Counted from the stretch's first letter, positions 17,171-26,983 are shown. The stretch is 50,010 bases of DNA from Pseudomonadales bacterium (GCA_019090615.1 JAHRVQ010000004.1:1-50010); one strand, 5' to 3'. Notes: generated by a model from the sequence alone, not told the origin. Numbers and translations: made by a program.

Positions 17171-19907
17171 AGGCGGCCAGGTTGAAACGTGTTTCTACTT
17201 TGTCTTTTAAATCGCTGTAAGGCAAGCAGTACCAGTCGATTTGTAGTTCCTGCGCCTGTTCATGTTTGCTGCGGGTTTCTTTTTGCCCCTGGGATAATTC
17301 ACGCGTAAGGCGTTCTACCTGGTAGCTAAGGCGTGCTGTTTTACTTTCTGCAGGGGATTCAATATCAGCTAATATTTCAAGCTGAATACATAAGCGCTCG
17401 GCTTCATCGGCCTTCGATTGTGCTTTGCCTTCGCGGCGTTGTTGAATTTTTTTCAGGATGTTCTTTTTGAGGGTGATTTCACCTGGCCAGTCTGAATCAA
17501 GCGCTGTACTTGTTAATTTTCCTGATTCAAAGGCGGTGCATAGGTCACCGAGTCGTTTTAACTCAAGCATTAATTGTTTGTCGGTTGCTGCGGCCTGCTG
17601 GGCAACGATGCTGAGACCGGCTTTGACTAGTTTGTTAAAATCTCTGGTTACAGGTGCTAATTGACCTTTGGCAGAAGTTGTATGTAAAGCCAGGGCGGCA
17701 AAGGTCTTTTTAAAACGATTGACATCGGCAGAGTGAAGCGGTGCTTCGCTGTCCAGGCCGTCGGAAAATTGCTTGAATAGCGTGCGCGCTTCCTGGATAT
17801 GTGAGTTGGACTTTTGTTGTTCAGCCGTTTTGATTTCTTCCCGCCTGGCAAAAACTTTGTCGCACTCTGCGCGAAACTTTTTCCATAATTTTTGATCGAC
17901 TTTATGTTGGGTAATACCAATTTTTTTCCAGTCTTGCTGGCACCGTTTGGTCTGGTCAATTATTTGTGCGATAGAAAGATCGGAGCTATGCAGATCGCTA
18001 ACGGTTTGAATTAATGTGGACTTGAGATTATGGTTCTTATCTTGCTCGCCGTGAAGTTTGGCCTGTAATGCCCGGGTTGCACTATGGAATTGCGCCTGGA
18101 TTGATTTGTGGCTGGCACGAGGGATATCTTTATATTGACGCCATTCTTTTTGTGCGGTTCGGAGAATCTCGGCGGCAGCTTTCCAGTCTGTATCCAGCCA
18201 GTCATTCACAGCTACGTATTGCTCTAGTGACAGGCAGATTTTTTTCTTCTGCGCCAGGTTTTGTTCCCTTAGCTGGTTTTGTTGCTTAAAGAAAACTGCG
18301 CAGGGTTCAAAGGCAATATCACCTTGTTTTTTGAATTGTGACCATAGTTGTTGACCCTGTTTAGAGTCGGAAGCGCCGAGTTTTTTCCATTCGTCCTGTA
18401 ATTGTTTGATTTTGCTAGCTTTGTTTTGCGGTTTTATTTCCGTATCTTCGGCTAAGCGTGTCATTTTTTGGCAAAGCTCTTCACGTTTCGGGTTTGTTGC
18501 AAAACCCTGCCAATCTTTAAGTTCGATGAGTTTTTTTTCCGCCAGACTTATGCGATTTATCAGGCCCTGAGGGGCTGGTTTATTTGCTGTTGAGTCGCCG
18601 GATGTTATTAAATCGCCTGACGACAGAAGTTTTGCGGCCTGTTTGAGGTTAGATAGTAATTTGGTGGCTTTTTTAAGATGGCCTTCCTCAATACTGGCGG
18701 TTAGTTTTGATAGTTGGTTTTCAAGTTCTCCAAGGTTCGTCTGGTAAGTTTTTTCCGAATTTTTCTGTAACTTAATTTGATCCTTTAAAGTGGTCATTAA
18801 TGGCTCAATTTCAGCCGGTACGAGGAAGTTATCTGGCCATCGAATCTCTTTGAGCTGCGACAATTGCTGCTGTGGGTTCAGGTTATGTTTTTGTTTTTGA
18901 AACTCGGACCATAGTGTGTTTTGTTGCGCAAGCAGGTTTAATGGGTGACATAGGGCATCCAGAGGGGCGATATCTTCATCTGCCGGCCAGATAGCTTTAG
19001 TATTGTTTAGTACCTGGTTAATGGAGTTGATGGCATCGAGTGATGTAACTAATTTTGTTGTTAACTCGTTTACCTGGGCCAAGGCGTTGCTTATAGCCAG
19101 GTTTTTGTCTGCCTTTTGTTGCTCAAGGTTGCTGATATGGTTTTGGCAGTTATCAAAGGCCTGTTTAAACCGAGTGTTGGATTCCCGGCTTAAGGCTTGC
19201 TCGGCATTCAGTTTTTGCCAGGTCTCATTAAGCACGGAAATCCGGCGTGAGAATCCATCAGCGTGGGTGTTTTTACTTAGATCTTCAATCGCTACCAGGG
19301 TTTGTTGCCATGCAGTCTTAAACGCAACTTCCTTTTCACGTTGGTGTTTAATATCCTGCAGTTTACCTTTGATGATACGAACAACATTTTTATCTTTATC
19401 TAAAAATGCCTTATGGACTCGGGTCAGTAAAATCTCATCTTCAAGTTTAGTGGCGCAGAGTTGGTAAAGTTTGGAATGATTGTTACTCAGAAGGAGCTTT
19501 TCAAGGGCCAGATCGTCGTTCACCAGTTCGGCAGCTTTACACCTGATATCCAGGTGTTCTGCATCGCCCGCTAACAGTACGAGTAAATCGAGTGGCAATT
19601 GGTCGGTAATTTTGTCGAAATTTGCTAAATCAGAGCCCATAAGGGCAACCCAACGGGCTGCAGCAGTCGTTTTTATGGTGTTGTTGCCCGTTGTGTCAGT
19701 TATTTCTTTCAGGTTGATTTCCAACAGGAGTTGTAGATCCGTAGTCAGGCCTATTGCAGCGCTGCGGACATCTTGATCAGGGTCGGTAAGCGCCAGTTTA
19801 TAGACCATTTCTGCTGTGATAGCGGGAGACTGCAGTGCCTTGAGACGAATCTTGGCATCTTTATGGTCCCATTTGGGGGTGCTTTCAAGTAGTTTGCTGA
19901 GTTTCAT
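17151..19907 (-). CDS. Large DUF349-domain protein
   Basis: A 918-residue, largely helical, soluble protein. The N-terminal 200 residues look HEAT-like (ALTDPDQDVRSAAIGL, ICRKAAELVNDD-type spacing). The remainder is coiled coil carrying several DUF349 units recognisable by W-x(5-8)-F patterns such as QQLWSQFKKQGDIAFEP and QKLWKKFRAECDKVFARR. DUF349 proteins are widespread in Pseudomonas relatives, and their biochemical role is not established as far as I know. No signal peptide or catalytic motif is visible. It is convergent with the sensor kinase gene, and its stop codon lies inside a tandem repeat. Confidence 0.85.
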   Translation of the reverse strand: MKLSKLLESTPKWDHKDAKIRLKALQSPAITAEMVYKLALTDPDQDVRSAAIGLTTDLQLLLEINLKEITDTTGNNTIKTTAAARWVALMGSDLANFDKITDQLPLDLLVLLAGDAEHLDIRCKAAELVNDDLALEKLLLSNNHSKLYQLCATKLEDEILLTRVHKAFLDKDKNVVRIIKGKLQDIKHQREKEVAFKTAWQQTLVAIEDLSKNTHADGFSRRISVLNETWQKLNAEQALSRESNTRFKQAFDNCQNHISNLEQQKADKNLAISNALAQVNELTTKLVTSLDAINSINQVLNNTKAIWPADEDIAPLDALCHPLNLLAQQNTLWSEFQKQKHNLNPQQQLSQLKEIRWPDNFLVPAEIEPLMTTLKDQIKLQKNSEKTYQTNLGELENQLSKLTASIEEGHLKKATKLLSNLKQAAKLLSSGDLITSGDSTANKPAPQGLINRISLAEKKLIELKDWQGFATNPKREELCQKMTRLAEDTEIKPQNKASKIKQLQDEWKKLGASDSKQGQQLWSQFKKQGDIAFEPCAVFFKQQNQLREQNLAQKKKICLSLEQYVAVNDWLDTDWKAAAEILRTAQKEWRQYKDIPRASHKSIQAQFHSATRALQAKLHGEQDKNHNLKSTLIQTVSDLHSSDLSIAQIIDQTKRCQQDWKKIGITQHKVDQKLWKKFRAECDKVFARREEIKTAEQQKSNSHIQEARTLFKQFSDGLDSEAPLHSADVNRFKKTFAALALHTTSAKGQLAPVTRDFNKLVKAGLSIVAQQAAATDKQLMLELKRLGDLCTAFESGKLTSTALDSDWPGEITLKKNILKKIQQRREGKAQSKADEAERLCIQLEILADIESPAESKTARLSYQVERLTRELSQGQKETRSKHEQAQELQIDWYCLPYSDLKDKVETRFNLAASLLGLI

Positions 19908-20159
19908 TAATTTGTAGAGATCGGTAAATGGTGGTCGAAGGGTGAAAGATATTATTCATTACGACAAATTTAATACCCAGGACGCCTGGTAATCCGTAAA
20001 TAGCCCTATGTATATTCAAAGGATTATCTGGATGGCGGATGGCAGTATGTATCATAGCGCTATATTAATGGGTTGTGTTGAATTGCAGCATTATTTTATT
20101 GTCCTGTTATTGACCTGAACAGTCTGAGCTAATGGTAAATTATAACTGTATTGGATTTA

Positions 20160-20207
20160 CTCAGGCTGTTTAGTATTCGCTCAGGCTGTTTATTGTTCGC
20201 TTAGGTT
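20160..20207 (-). repeat. 20-bp tandem repeat at the 3' end of the CDGSH gene
   Basis: CTCAGGCTGTTTAGTATTCG (20160-20179) is followed by CTCAGGCTGTTTATTGTTCG (20180-20199) and a partial CTTAGGTT (20200-20207) that reaches into the CDGSH stop codon. The rest of the 19908-20205 gap shows no gene. Confidence 0.9.
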
Positions 20208-20445
20208 AAAGTGAATTATGTGAGCCGTCGCATAAAGGTTGTTTTTTGCTGAATTTGCAGCCGCAAAAGAAAACCGTCCTGGTTTTTTCAGCCTTATATT
20301 TTGTCGGCGTGAATGCTGAACCGCTATGGGAGCCGTCACAAAATGGTTGTTTGGCACTCTTCCCACAGGCACACCAGAAATAGGTTTTGCCCTCAACTAC
20401 ATCCGTTGCATAAGGTGATTTTTGTGCGATGACTGGATCTTCCAT
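20206..20445 (-). CDS. Dual CDGSH iron-sulfur protein
   Basis: A 79-residue protein with two complete CDGSH signatures: C25-A-C27...C36-D-G-S-H40 and C61-G-C63...C72-D-G-S-H76. Each should hold a 2Fe-2S cluster by three cysteines and one histidine, as in mitoNEET-type proteins. This tandem soluble form is common in bacteria, with a proposed role in electron transfer or iron-sulfur handling. A GGAG element lies 8 bp before the ATG. The gene is monocistronic. Confidence 0.93.
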   Translation of the reverse strand: MEDPVIAQKSPYATDVVEGKTYFWCACGKSAKQPFCDGSHSGSAFTPTKYKAEKTRTVFFCGCKFSKKQPLCDGSHNSL

Positions 20446-20703
20446 GATTAATTCTCCGGTTATAAAGTTATTGTGTCAGATTTCAGCAACTTGCCAGAGG
20501 CAGAATAAGTGAGGCTTAATGTGTGGTCAATAGGCATCGTTACTACCTTAAAGGACCAGTGTGCAAATTTTTTTTGCGCGCTGCATTTTATTCGTAATTA
20601 GCCGGCTTGAATTAGCAGGCGAAGCTTTCTATTATCGTTGCACTGCGCCCTTGTGTAAAAGGGTAGTTAACAATTTGGCCAGAACCAGTACAGAGAGCAG
20701 CTG

Positions 20704-21837
20704 ATGGATTTCGCATTTTCGGATGAGCAAACATTACTACAGGATAGTGTGCAGCGGTTTATACGCAACGATTATAGTTTTATTGAACGTCAGAAATTAC
20801 TTCTAACTGATTGCGGTTTCTCTAGAGAAAATTGGCAATCATTTGCTGACCTTGGGTGGTTAGGCCTGTCTTTTGATGAGTCCAGTGGTGGATTTGGCGG
20901 CGGCGCTATTGAAACAATGATCGTAATGGAAGAATTTGGTAAAGGGCTGGTAGTCGAACCCTATATTAGTTGTGTAATTCTGGCAGGAAAATTAATTGAA
21001 TCGGCAGCAACGGCGGCACAAAAAGAAGCCTATCTAGCGGCGATTATCAGTGGTGATTTAATGGCAGCATTCGCTTTTGTAGAGCCAAAAGCTAGATACA
21101 ATTTAGCGGATATATCTACTCGGGGCGAAGAAACCGCAACGGGGTATATCATAAACGGCCACAAAGGTGTGGTGCTTGGTGGGCCTTCAGCAGATTTTTT
21201 GATTGTACCGGTAAGAACATCTGGAGCCCAGCAGGATACTGACGGAATTAGCCTGTTTATAGTTGATAAGGCGCATGGGGGTATTGCCTGCCGAGACTAT
21301 ATAACCATTGATGGTATGCGTGCGTCGGAAGTTGTTTTTGCAGACGTTGATGTTGGTGTTGATGCGATATTAGGCGAAGTGGGGCAAGCCTATAGTCTAA
21401 TTGAACAGGTAATTGATTATGCTATCATGGCCATCGGTGCTGAGGCAGTTGGCGCGATGGATGTACTTTATCAGGCAACTGTTGAGTACTGTAAGTCCAG
21501 GCAGCAATTTGGTCAGCCGATCGGCAAGTTTCAGGTTTTGCAGCACCGTATGGTTGATATGTTCGTTGAATATGAGCAAACCAAATCGTTAGTTTATATG
21601 GCAGCGATGCGATTAGACGAGGGCTACGGTGTATTGACGAAAAAATCAGTGTCGGGTCTAAAAGTACAGGTGGGTAAAGGTGGGCGCTTTGTTGGTCAGG
21701 GCGCGGTCCAGCTTCATGGTGGCATGGGTATGACAGATGAGTTGAATGTGGGGCATTATTTTAAACGTCTCACGGCTATTGATACCCTGTTTGGTAATGT
21801 TGATTTCCACCTGCAAAAATATGCAACCCTGATGTGA
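20704..21837 (+). CDS. Acyl-CoA dehydrogenase
   Basis: A 377-residue FAD-dependent acyl-CoA dehydrogenase that would introduce a 2,3-double bond into an acyl-CoA. The N-terminus MDFAFSDEQTLLQDSVQRF is typical of the group often named pimeloyl-CoA dehydrogenase small subunit. The C-terminal domain contains CKSRQQFGQPIGKFQVLQHR and QLHGGMGMTDE, with E346 as candidate catalytic base. Members often work with a second subunit, which is not in the window. The 258-bp upstream gap holds no gene. Substrate unknown; an acyclic, ring-derived or branched acyl-CoA is possible. Confidence 0.9.
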   Translation: MDFAFSDEQTLLQDSVQRFIRNDYSFIERQKLLLTDCGFSRENWQSFADLGWLGLSFDESSGGFGGGAIETMIVMEEFGKGLVVEPYISCVILAGKLIESAATAAQKEAYLAAIISGDLMAAFAFVEPKARYNLADISTRGEETATGYIINGHKGVVLGGPSADFLIVPVRTSGAQQDTDGISLFIVDKAHGGIACRDYITIDGMRASEVVFADVDVGVDAILGEVGQAYSLIEQVIDYAIMAIGAEAVGAMDVLYQATVEYCKSRQQFGQPIGKFQVLQHRMVDMFVEYEQTKSLVYMAAMRLDEGYGVLTKKSVSGLKVQVGKGGRFVGQGAVQLHGGMGMTDELNVGHYFKRLTAIDTLFGNVDFHLQKYATLM

Positions 21838-22003
21838 AATTGTTTTAACTGGGCTGGGATGTTGAATGGCTATCATCGGCGGACCAGGTGAATGTTTAAG
21901 GCGTGTTTATTGGCGTGTGGGGTTGATCGACAGAGTTCAATTAAGTTCTAATCAACTTGTGCATACGTTTCGAATTTGAATCAAAGTTTATAAGGGGATC
22001 AGA

Positions 22004-22891
22004 ATGTCAGAAACACCCGAGTGGTTTTGGGAAGCGATTGATATAAAGCCCGAATCAGGTTTTGTGGAAGTGGAAGATTGCGATGTTAATTATTTATCCT
22101 GGAAGGCGGCATCGGATGAGGCGCTTAATAACGGTTTATTATTTGTTCACGGGCATAATGCACATGCTCACTGGTGGGATTTTATTGCGCCGTTTTTTAA
22201 GGACGAATACAAGACAGTGGCGTTGGATTTGACCGGCATGGGTGATAGTGATCATCGCGACGCCTACTCGAATGATATTTATGCCAAAGAAATTATAGCC
22301 GTGGCAGGTGCTGCTGAATTACCTGATAAGACTGTTTTGGTTGCACATAGTTTCGGTGGGATGATGGCCATACGTACGGTGGCGCAGCATCCGGAGCGGT
22401 TTAAAGGGTTAATTTTGGTGGATACTGGCGTGCGGCACCCAGAAGATATTAAAGAACGGGAAATGCAGGTTGATCGCCTGGCAAGGGCGAAATTTTATCC
22501 GACCCGTGAAATTGCTCATGCGCGTTTTCGACTTCAACCGCCGCAACAATGTGATAATCAATATATCGTGGATCATATTGCCCGAAATTCTATTGAATAC
22601 GATAGTGACGAGGAAGGTTGGTCCTGGAAATTTGATGAGGAATTAAATTCAAGGATGACCCATGAGGGAAGCCTGGAGGCGGATTATAAGAATATTGGCA
22701 TACCCGCAGCGTTAATCTATGGCGCGCAGAGTGAGTCATTTAAGGCGCGATCAGCGGGTTATATGAAAGAGTTAAATAGCGATCTAACGGTACTTGAAAT
22801 AGCGGATGCTCGGCATCATTTGTTTTTAGATCAGCCGATGGCCTTTGTAGAAAGCGTTAAAGCCATTCTAGCAGGTTGGGATGCTAGCTGA
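22004..22891 (+). CDS. Alpha/beta-hydrolase
   Basis: A 295-residue alpha/beta-hydrolase. The oxyanion-hole region is FVHGHNAHAHWWDF; the nucleophile elbow is AHSFGG with S116; the C-terminal H271 or H272 (DARHHLFLDQP) completes a likely Ser-Asp-His triad. LTGMGDSDHRDAYS fits the standard strand-4 region. No signal peptide, so it is cytoplasmic. Its position 166 bp after an acyl-CoA dehydrogenase suggests ester or acyl-CoA catabolism, but the substrate cannot be named. A GGGGATC element precedes the ATG. Confidence 0.88.
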   Translation: MSETPEWFWEAIDIKPESGFVEVEDCDVNYLSWKAASDEALNNGLLFVHGHNAHAHWWDFIAPFFKDEYKTVALDLTGMGDSDHRDAYSNDIYAKEIIAVAGAAELPDKTVLVAHSFGGMMAIRTVAQHPERFKGLILVDTGVRHPEDIKEREMQVDRLARAKFYPTREIAHARFRLQPPQQCDNQYIVDHIARNSIEYDSDEEGWSWKFDEELNSRMTHEGSLEADYKNIGIPAALIYGAQSESFKARSAGYMKELNSDLTVLEIADARHHLFLDQPMAFVESVKAILAGWDAS

Positions 22892-22898
22892 TTGAAGG

Positions 22899-22937
22899 GA
22901 GGCCCGATGCGGGATAGGAAGCCTGATGCGGGATAAG
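22899..22937 (+). repeat. 19-20-bp direct repeat after the hydrolase gene
   Basis: GAGGCCCGATGCGGGATAG (22899-22917) is followed by GAAGCCTGATGCGGGATAAG (22918-22937) and a short degenerate remnant TAAGCCGAG. Confidence 0.85.
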
Positions 22938-22970
22938 TAAGCCGAGTTTAGGGGTATTAAACAAGTTTGT

Positions 22971-23001
22971 AAAAAAAGGGAGCTACTTGCTCCCTTTTTT
23001 T
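22971..23001. terminator. Bidirectional rho-independent terminator
   Basis: The stem GGGAGC (22978-22983) and GCTCCC (22989-22994) closes a 5-nt loop. Seven A residues lie on the left and seven T on the right, so it can end transcription of both the hydrolase (+) and the thiolase (-). Confidence 0.93.
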
Positions 23002-23087
23002 ATTTATCGTTATTTAGTTGTGCCGATCGTTAAATATTCTGTTTGTTAAATATTTATTAGGTCGGTTGGCTAAAGTTCGATGCTGGC

Positions 23088-24275
23088 TTAGCAAGCTTCA
23101 AAAAGACCCGCTGCGCCCATACCGCCACCGATGCACATGCTAACGATACCATATTTGCCGTTGGTGCGTTTTAGTTCGCGTACGATGTGCCCTGTTAACC
23201 GTGAGCCAGTCATACCGAATGGATGTCCGATTGAAATAGAACCGCCATTAACGTTATATTTATCTGGGTCGATTTCTAAAAAGTCTCGACTATAGAGGCA
23301 CTGAGAAGCAAAAGCTTCATTCAGTTCAACCAGGTCAATATCAGACATTTTCAGGCCTTTTAGTTTGAGTAACTTGGGAATGGCGAAAATCGGGCCGATG
23401 CCCATTTCGTCAGGTTCGCAACCAGCTACAGACCAGCCACGGAAATAAGCCATTGGCTCAAGACCCAGTTGTTCGGCCCGTTCAGCACTCATAACTAGCG
23501 TCATAGAAGCGCCGTCTGAAAGTTGTGATGAATTACCCGCAGTGACACTACCGTCATCTTCAAAGACAGGCTTTAATGACGCCAGGCCTTCGATTGTGGT
23601 GCTGGCACGGTTACACTCGTCCTTGTCGCAAACGCCGTCAACCACTTCAGTTTCTTTGGTTTCTTTGTTAACGATTTTTTGGTATTTGGTTTTCATTGGT
23701 ACGATTTCGTCGTCAAATAAACCGTTTTCCTGGCCCGCTGCCGTACGCAACTGAGATTGCAGAGAGAATTCATCCTGCGCTTCTCTGGAGACATTATAAC
23801 GTCTTGCAACTACCTCAGCGGTATTGCCCATCGCCATAAAGATAGCGGGAGATTTTTCTTCAATGAAAGGGTGCTTGGCTGATTTGCCAGCCTTTTGACG
23901 AGTATTGGCAGAAATCGATTCTACCCCGCCCGCTATCATTATTTCAGAACAACCACTAGCAATCTGGTTCGCTGCGAAGGCAATTGAATTTAGGCCAGAA
24001 GAGCAAGCTCGACTGATTGTGGTGCCAGCTGTGGTGATGGGTAATTCTGATAATATTACCGCCAGGCGTGCCAGGTTGCCGCCCTGTTCGCCGATTTGGC
24101 TGGCGCTACCAACAATAACATCTTCAACTTCTGCTGGGTCCATTTTCGGGTTTCTGGAAATCAACGCATCAATACAATGCGCGACCATGTCATCGGGCCG
24201 AGTTAAATTAAATGTGCCTCGGAAGGACTTCGCCAACCCTGTTCTTACACTGTCTACCACCACTACATCGCGCAT
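23088..24275 (-). CDS. Acetyl-CoA acyltransferase (thiolase)
   Basis: A 395-residue thiolase. The acyl-carrying C91 lies in [14 protein letters not shown], and the other active-site residues are H351 in [10 protein letters not shown] and C381 in [10 protein letters not shown]. It would cleave 3-ketoacyl-CoA in beta-oxidation or catalyse the reverse condensation. It contains the family signature [14 protein letters not shown]. An AAGGAG element is 9 bp before the ATG. Together with the acyl-CoA dehydrogenase nearby and the bifunctional hydratase/dehydrogenase at 39953, the window contains the main catalytic steps of beta-oxidation except acyl-CoA synthetase. Confidence 0.93.
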   Translation of the reverse strand: MRDVVVVDSVRTGLAKSFRGTFNLTRPDDMVAHCIDALISRNPKMDPAEVEDVIVGSASQIGEQGGNLARLAVILSELPITTAGTTISRACSSGLNSIAFAANQIASGCSEIMIAGGVESISANTRQKAGKSAKHPFIEEKSPAIFMAMGNTAEVVARRYNVSREAQDEFSLQSQLRTAAGQENGLFDDEIVPMKTKYQKIVNKETKETEVVDGVCDKDECNRASTTIEGLASLKPVFEDDGSVTAGNSSQLSDGASMTLVMSAERAEQLGLEPMAYFRGWSVAGCEPDEMGIGPIFAIPKLLKLKGLKMSDIDLVELNEAFASQCLYSRDFLEIDPDKYNVNGGSISIGHPFGMTGSRLTGHIVRELKRTNGKYGIVSMCIGGGMGAAGLFEAC

Positions 24276-24607
24276 GGATAACTACTCCTTTCGGTTATTG
24301 AAAATGTCATAAACACATCTGTTTTTGGGTCGTAATTAGGCCGCGGCCATTAATGAGAAATTGCCATTCGTAAAATACCCTGCGAAATTATTTGTCGCAA
24401 ACTATCTCTCATCATATCTATTAACAAGCGAAAAGCTGCACCGCGATGCTGTTTAGCGCTTCTTGATGTGTTTTAAAGAGTGGCTATTGTGCACTCTTAT
24501 GTCCTGAAGATACAGTCTCTAAAGCGCCGGATTTAGAGAAAATGGCGACACCTTGATGAAAATCACCAATAAATTAGAACTTCGTCACCCTATGGGTCAG
24601 GCTGGTA
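24276..24607. other. Intergenic region between thiolase and GH20 genes
   Basis: These 332 bp contain no supported gene. They should hold the promoter of the minus-strand thiolase gene (divergent sequence from 24276) and the 3' flank of the GH20 gene. A 29-codon frame from ATG 24556 overlaps the GH20 end and is not considered real. Confidence 0.5.
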
Positions 24608-24617
24608 TCAGCCTGAC
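24596..24617. other. Perfect inverted repeat over the GH20 stop codon
   Basis: GTCAGGCTG (24596-24604) and CAGCCTGAC (24609-24617) form a perfect 9-bp stem with a 4-nt loop. The TGA stop of the GH20 gene (24608-24610) lies inside it. No T run follows on either strand, so it is not a classical intrinsic terminator; it may stabilise the mRNA 3' end. Confidence 0.75.
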
Positions 24618-26713
24618 CGAGCTTGTGCTTTGTTCAGGTGATTAATACTCTCAGCCAGACCACCGAGTCGATTTCTTGCCAGCCATAATTGGTTATGTTG
24701 TTTGATAATTGTTTTGAGTTCCTGTTTTAATTGCTTTTTTGTTGGTGGTCGCTGCTTTGTTTGTGTCTGTTTGTGTCTGATGAACTGTAGACGATGTATT
24801 CCGTGGCGTGCCATGGCAATAGCATTTTCTAATTCCTGCAATATTAGTAGCTGTTCCTTGCCAGACTTAATGGTGGCCTTGTTGGCAGCGGTGGCTGCTA
24901 GTAGTTTGGCACGCTGTTTTAAAACGACATAATGTTGCTGCAGATCTGAGCGTATATGGTCGAATTCGATAAGGCAGGTGCGGAGTGTGGCATCAGAAAT
25001 TTCGGCTGTGGTTTTTGGTTCGACCTGCATATCCCAAAAAAGTAGCTGATTAAATATTGTTGCATTTTTGATTTTTGTTGGTGCTAGTTCGGGCACCTGA
25101 CCTAACCTGGCTAACAAGTTGGCAATGACAGGTTCAGGTTCCCGTATAAAAAACCGGTTCATTAGTTCAGTTAGCGAGATTGCGCGACTGCCCTGGTGAT
25201 TCCAGCTATGGCAGGCACCCAGCGCAAAACCTGGATAACTGATGGGTAAATACTGATGATGACCGTGATCACCCCAGTCGGTGACCAGATAACCCTGGGC
25301 ACCGTACCGAAGTCCATTTCTGGCGGCATTGGCAAGGTTGAGTCGTGCGTTCTTTAACCTGCCAGTGAGGGCGTTCCAGCTTGAGGTGCCTGGACAGACA
25401 TAAAATGGTATTTTTGCTGTAGCTAGTTGCTGACATTCCTTTTTAAAGGGATGGTAGGCCTCATAACCCCAGTTGAGTGCGATCATATCTCTTGATAATA
25501 GTTTTAGAGAAGCCGGTTGTTGTAAAACAATGTCACTCCAGAACATCATGGTGCGATTGCGCTTGCGGACCAATTTTTTAATTTTGGCCATAAAATTTAT
25601 ATAGACATTGGTTGTTCCTTTTTTAGCGCAGTGTAGTTTGCTACGTCCCTGCCCCAGTTCCCAGGGTTCATCGCCACCGACATTAAAATAGTCGCTGGCA
25701 AATAGTGGTAGATATTCTGCGTGTAGATCATTAATGAGTTGCAGACTTTTGCGGTCAGGTTTCAGGGTGCTGCCATGGGGGACTGGAATATTGGTCAGAG
25801 GATGTATAAAGCCATTTGGACATTCAGCGTATTGCTGATATTCAGGGTGTTGCAGCCAGCGTTCAAAATGGCCAAAACAGTTCAGGTTAGGCACTAAATC
25901 GATAAAGCGGGCAAGACAATAGGATTGAATTTCTAACATATCTGCCGCATCATAAGGAGAAGCGTCAGACCAGATATGCGGGTGCTGGGTAAAAGCAAAC
26001 GTATGTTCTGTATATAGCTGGAGCTGGTTGTATTTTAAACGGGCAAAAGTATCGATAAGTTTTTTCAGGGTGCAGAGGGTAGGCACCTTGCAACGACTGA
26101 CATCTAACATCACACCTCTGTGTGGAAAGTCTGGCTCGTCTTCAATCTTGATATAGGGAAGTCCTAGTCCATCTTGTTGAGCTAATATTTGTTCCAGGCT
26201 GGCGAGACCTCGAAACAGGCCTGTTTCGCTATGCGCCGTGACCAGATAGCCAGCACTAGAGGTGCTAAGCTGGTAGGCTTCCTCGGCCATTTTCTGGCGG
26301 CTTAATTGCAGTGTAATTAAAGTGCTGTCAGGGTCGGTGGCGGCATATGTGATACATAAATCTACTGCGCGCAGGTTGCCAGGAGCTACTTTGCCGGGAG
26401 TTACGTTACCGGGGGCTACGTTACCAGGAGCTACGTTACCAGGAGCTACGTTATCAGGGGCAGGGGCTACGTAAATAGTGTCTTCGTTACCATTGCTTTG
26501 GCTTGAAAGGTCTTGCTGCCCAGGTGTTGATGACCTAAAAACTGGGTCCTGGGTTAGTGAATGCTGCGTATACGTTGATACAAATCGTCTAATTGCATTG
26601 AGGAACCTGTTTGAAAATTGTTCAGATAACTTTAGATAACGTCGGTTGTCACAGTTTAGAATTGCTGAGCTGGTTTTGATTTTCTTTGGCGGGGGATAAA
26701 TTGAGAAACCCAT
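24608..26713 (-). CDS. GH20-family beta-N-acetylhexosaminidase-like protein
   Basis: A 701-residue protein with a glycoside hydrolase family 20 barrel. The catalytic pair D348-E349 is in DYFNVGGDEPWELG, preceded by FPHRGVMLDVSRCKVP (about 196-211) and an N-terminal GH20b-like domain. Family members release terminal N-acetylglucosamine or galactosamine from chitin, peptidoglycan or glycans by substrate-assisted catalysis. No signal peptide is seen, so a cytoplasmic location is likely. Residues 89-113 are a VAPGN pentapeptide repeat inserted in the N-terminal domain. The last 130 residues are helical and rich in K and Q. GGAGAG lies just before the ATG. Exact substrate unknown. Confidence 0.82.
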   Translation of the reverse strand: MGFSIYPPPKKIKTSSAILNCDNRRYLKLSEQFSNRFLNAIRRFVSTYTQHSLTQDPVFRSSTPGQQDLSSQSNGNEDTIYVAPAPDNVAPGNVAPGNVAPGNVTPGKVAPGNLRAVDLCITYAATDPDSTLITLQLSRQKMAEEAYQLSTSSAGYLVTAHSETGLFRGLASLEQILAQQDGLGLPYIKIEDEPDFPHRGVMLDVSRCKVPTLCTLKKLIDTFARLKYNQLQLYTEHTFAFTQHPHIWSDASPYDAADMLEIQSYCLARFIDLVPNLNCFGHFERWLQHPEYQQYAECPNGFIHPLTNIPVPHGSTLKPDRKSLQLINDLHAEYLPLFASDYFNVGGDEPWELGQGRSKLHCAKKGTTNVYINFMAKIKKLVRKRNRTMMFWSDIVLQQPASLKLLSRDMIALNWGYEAYHPFKKECQQLATAKIPFYVCPGTSSWNALTGRLKNARLNLANAARNGLRYGAQGYLVTDWGDHGHHQYLPISYPGFALGACHSWNHQGSRAISLTELMNRFFIREPEPVIANLLARLGQVPELAPTKIKNATIFNQLLFWDMQVEPKTTAEISDATLRTCLIEFDHIRSDLQQHYVVLKQRAKLLAATAANKATIKSGKEQLLILQELENAIAMARHGIHRLQFIRHKQTQTKQRPPTKKQLKQELKTIIKQHNQLWLARNRLGGLAESINHLNKAQARSG
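26375..26464 (-). repeat. 15-bp in-frame tandem repeat inside the GH20 gene
   Basis: Units of 15 bp (GTTACCAGGAGCTAC type) start at 26375, 26390, 26405, 26420 and 26435, with a degenerate sixth at 26450. On the minus strand they encode VAPGN, VAPGN, VAPGN, VTPGK, VAPGN at residues 89-113. Confidence 0.93.
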
Positions 26714-26983
26714 GGTCTCTCCACTAAGATTTAGGTCATAATGCCAGAGGCGGATTACTAAAACCAGTGGGTCGGCTGTCTACTAATACAAGGATATATT
26801 TCCGGGCGTTGTTGCCGTAGATTTTGGCTCAATGCCTTTGGGTCTCGCTACCTCTGAGGGTAGCCTCAGTTAATGGCAATGGGGGTCAAAGGTTGGGTGG
26901 TTGATACAATCCTGTTACATCTTGATACAGATAGATATGTTACAAATATCAATAGTTAATCTTCAATCTTTAAGTGGTCCTCA

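Noticed and set aside
20704-24275. Acyl-CoA dehydrogenase, hydrolase and thiolase as one operon
   Set aside because: The thiolase is on the opposite strand behind a bidirectional terminator; only a loose functional link remains.
24556-24645. 29-codon frame reading like a type IV pilin start (GISLTELVL)
   Set aside because: It is very short, antisense to the GH20 3' end and lacks the rest of a pilin; the resemblance is chance.
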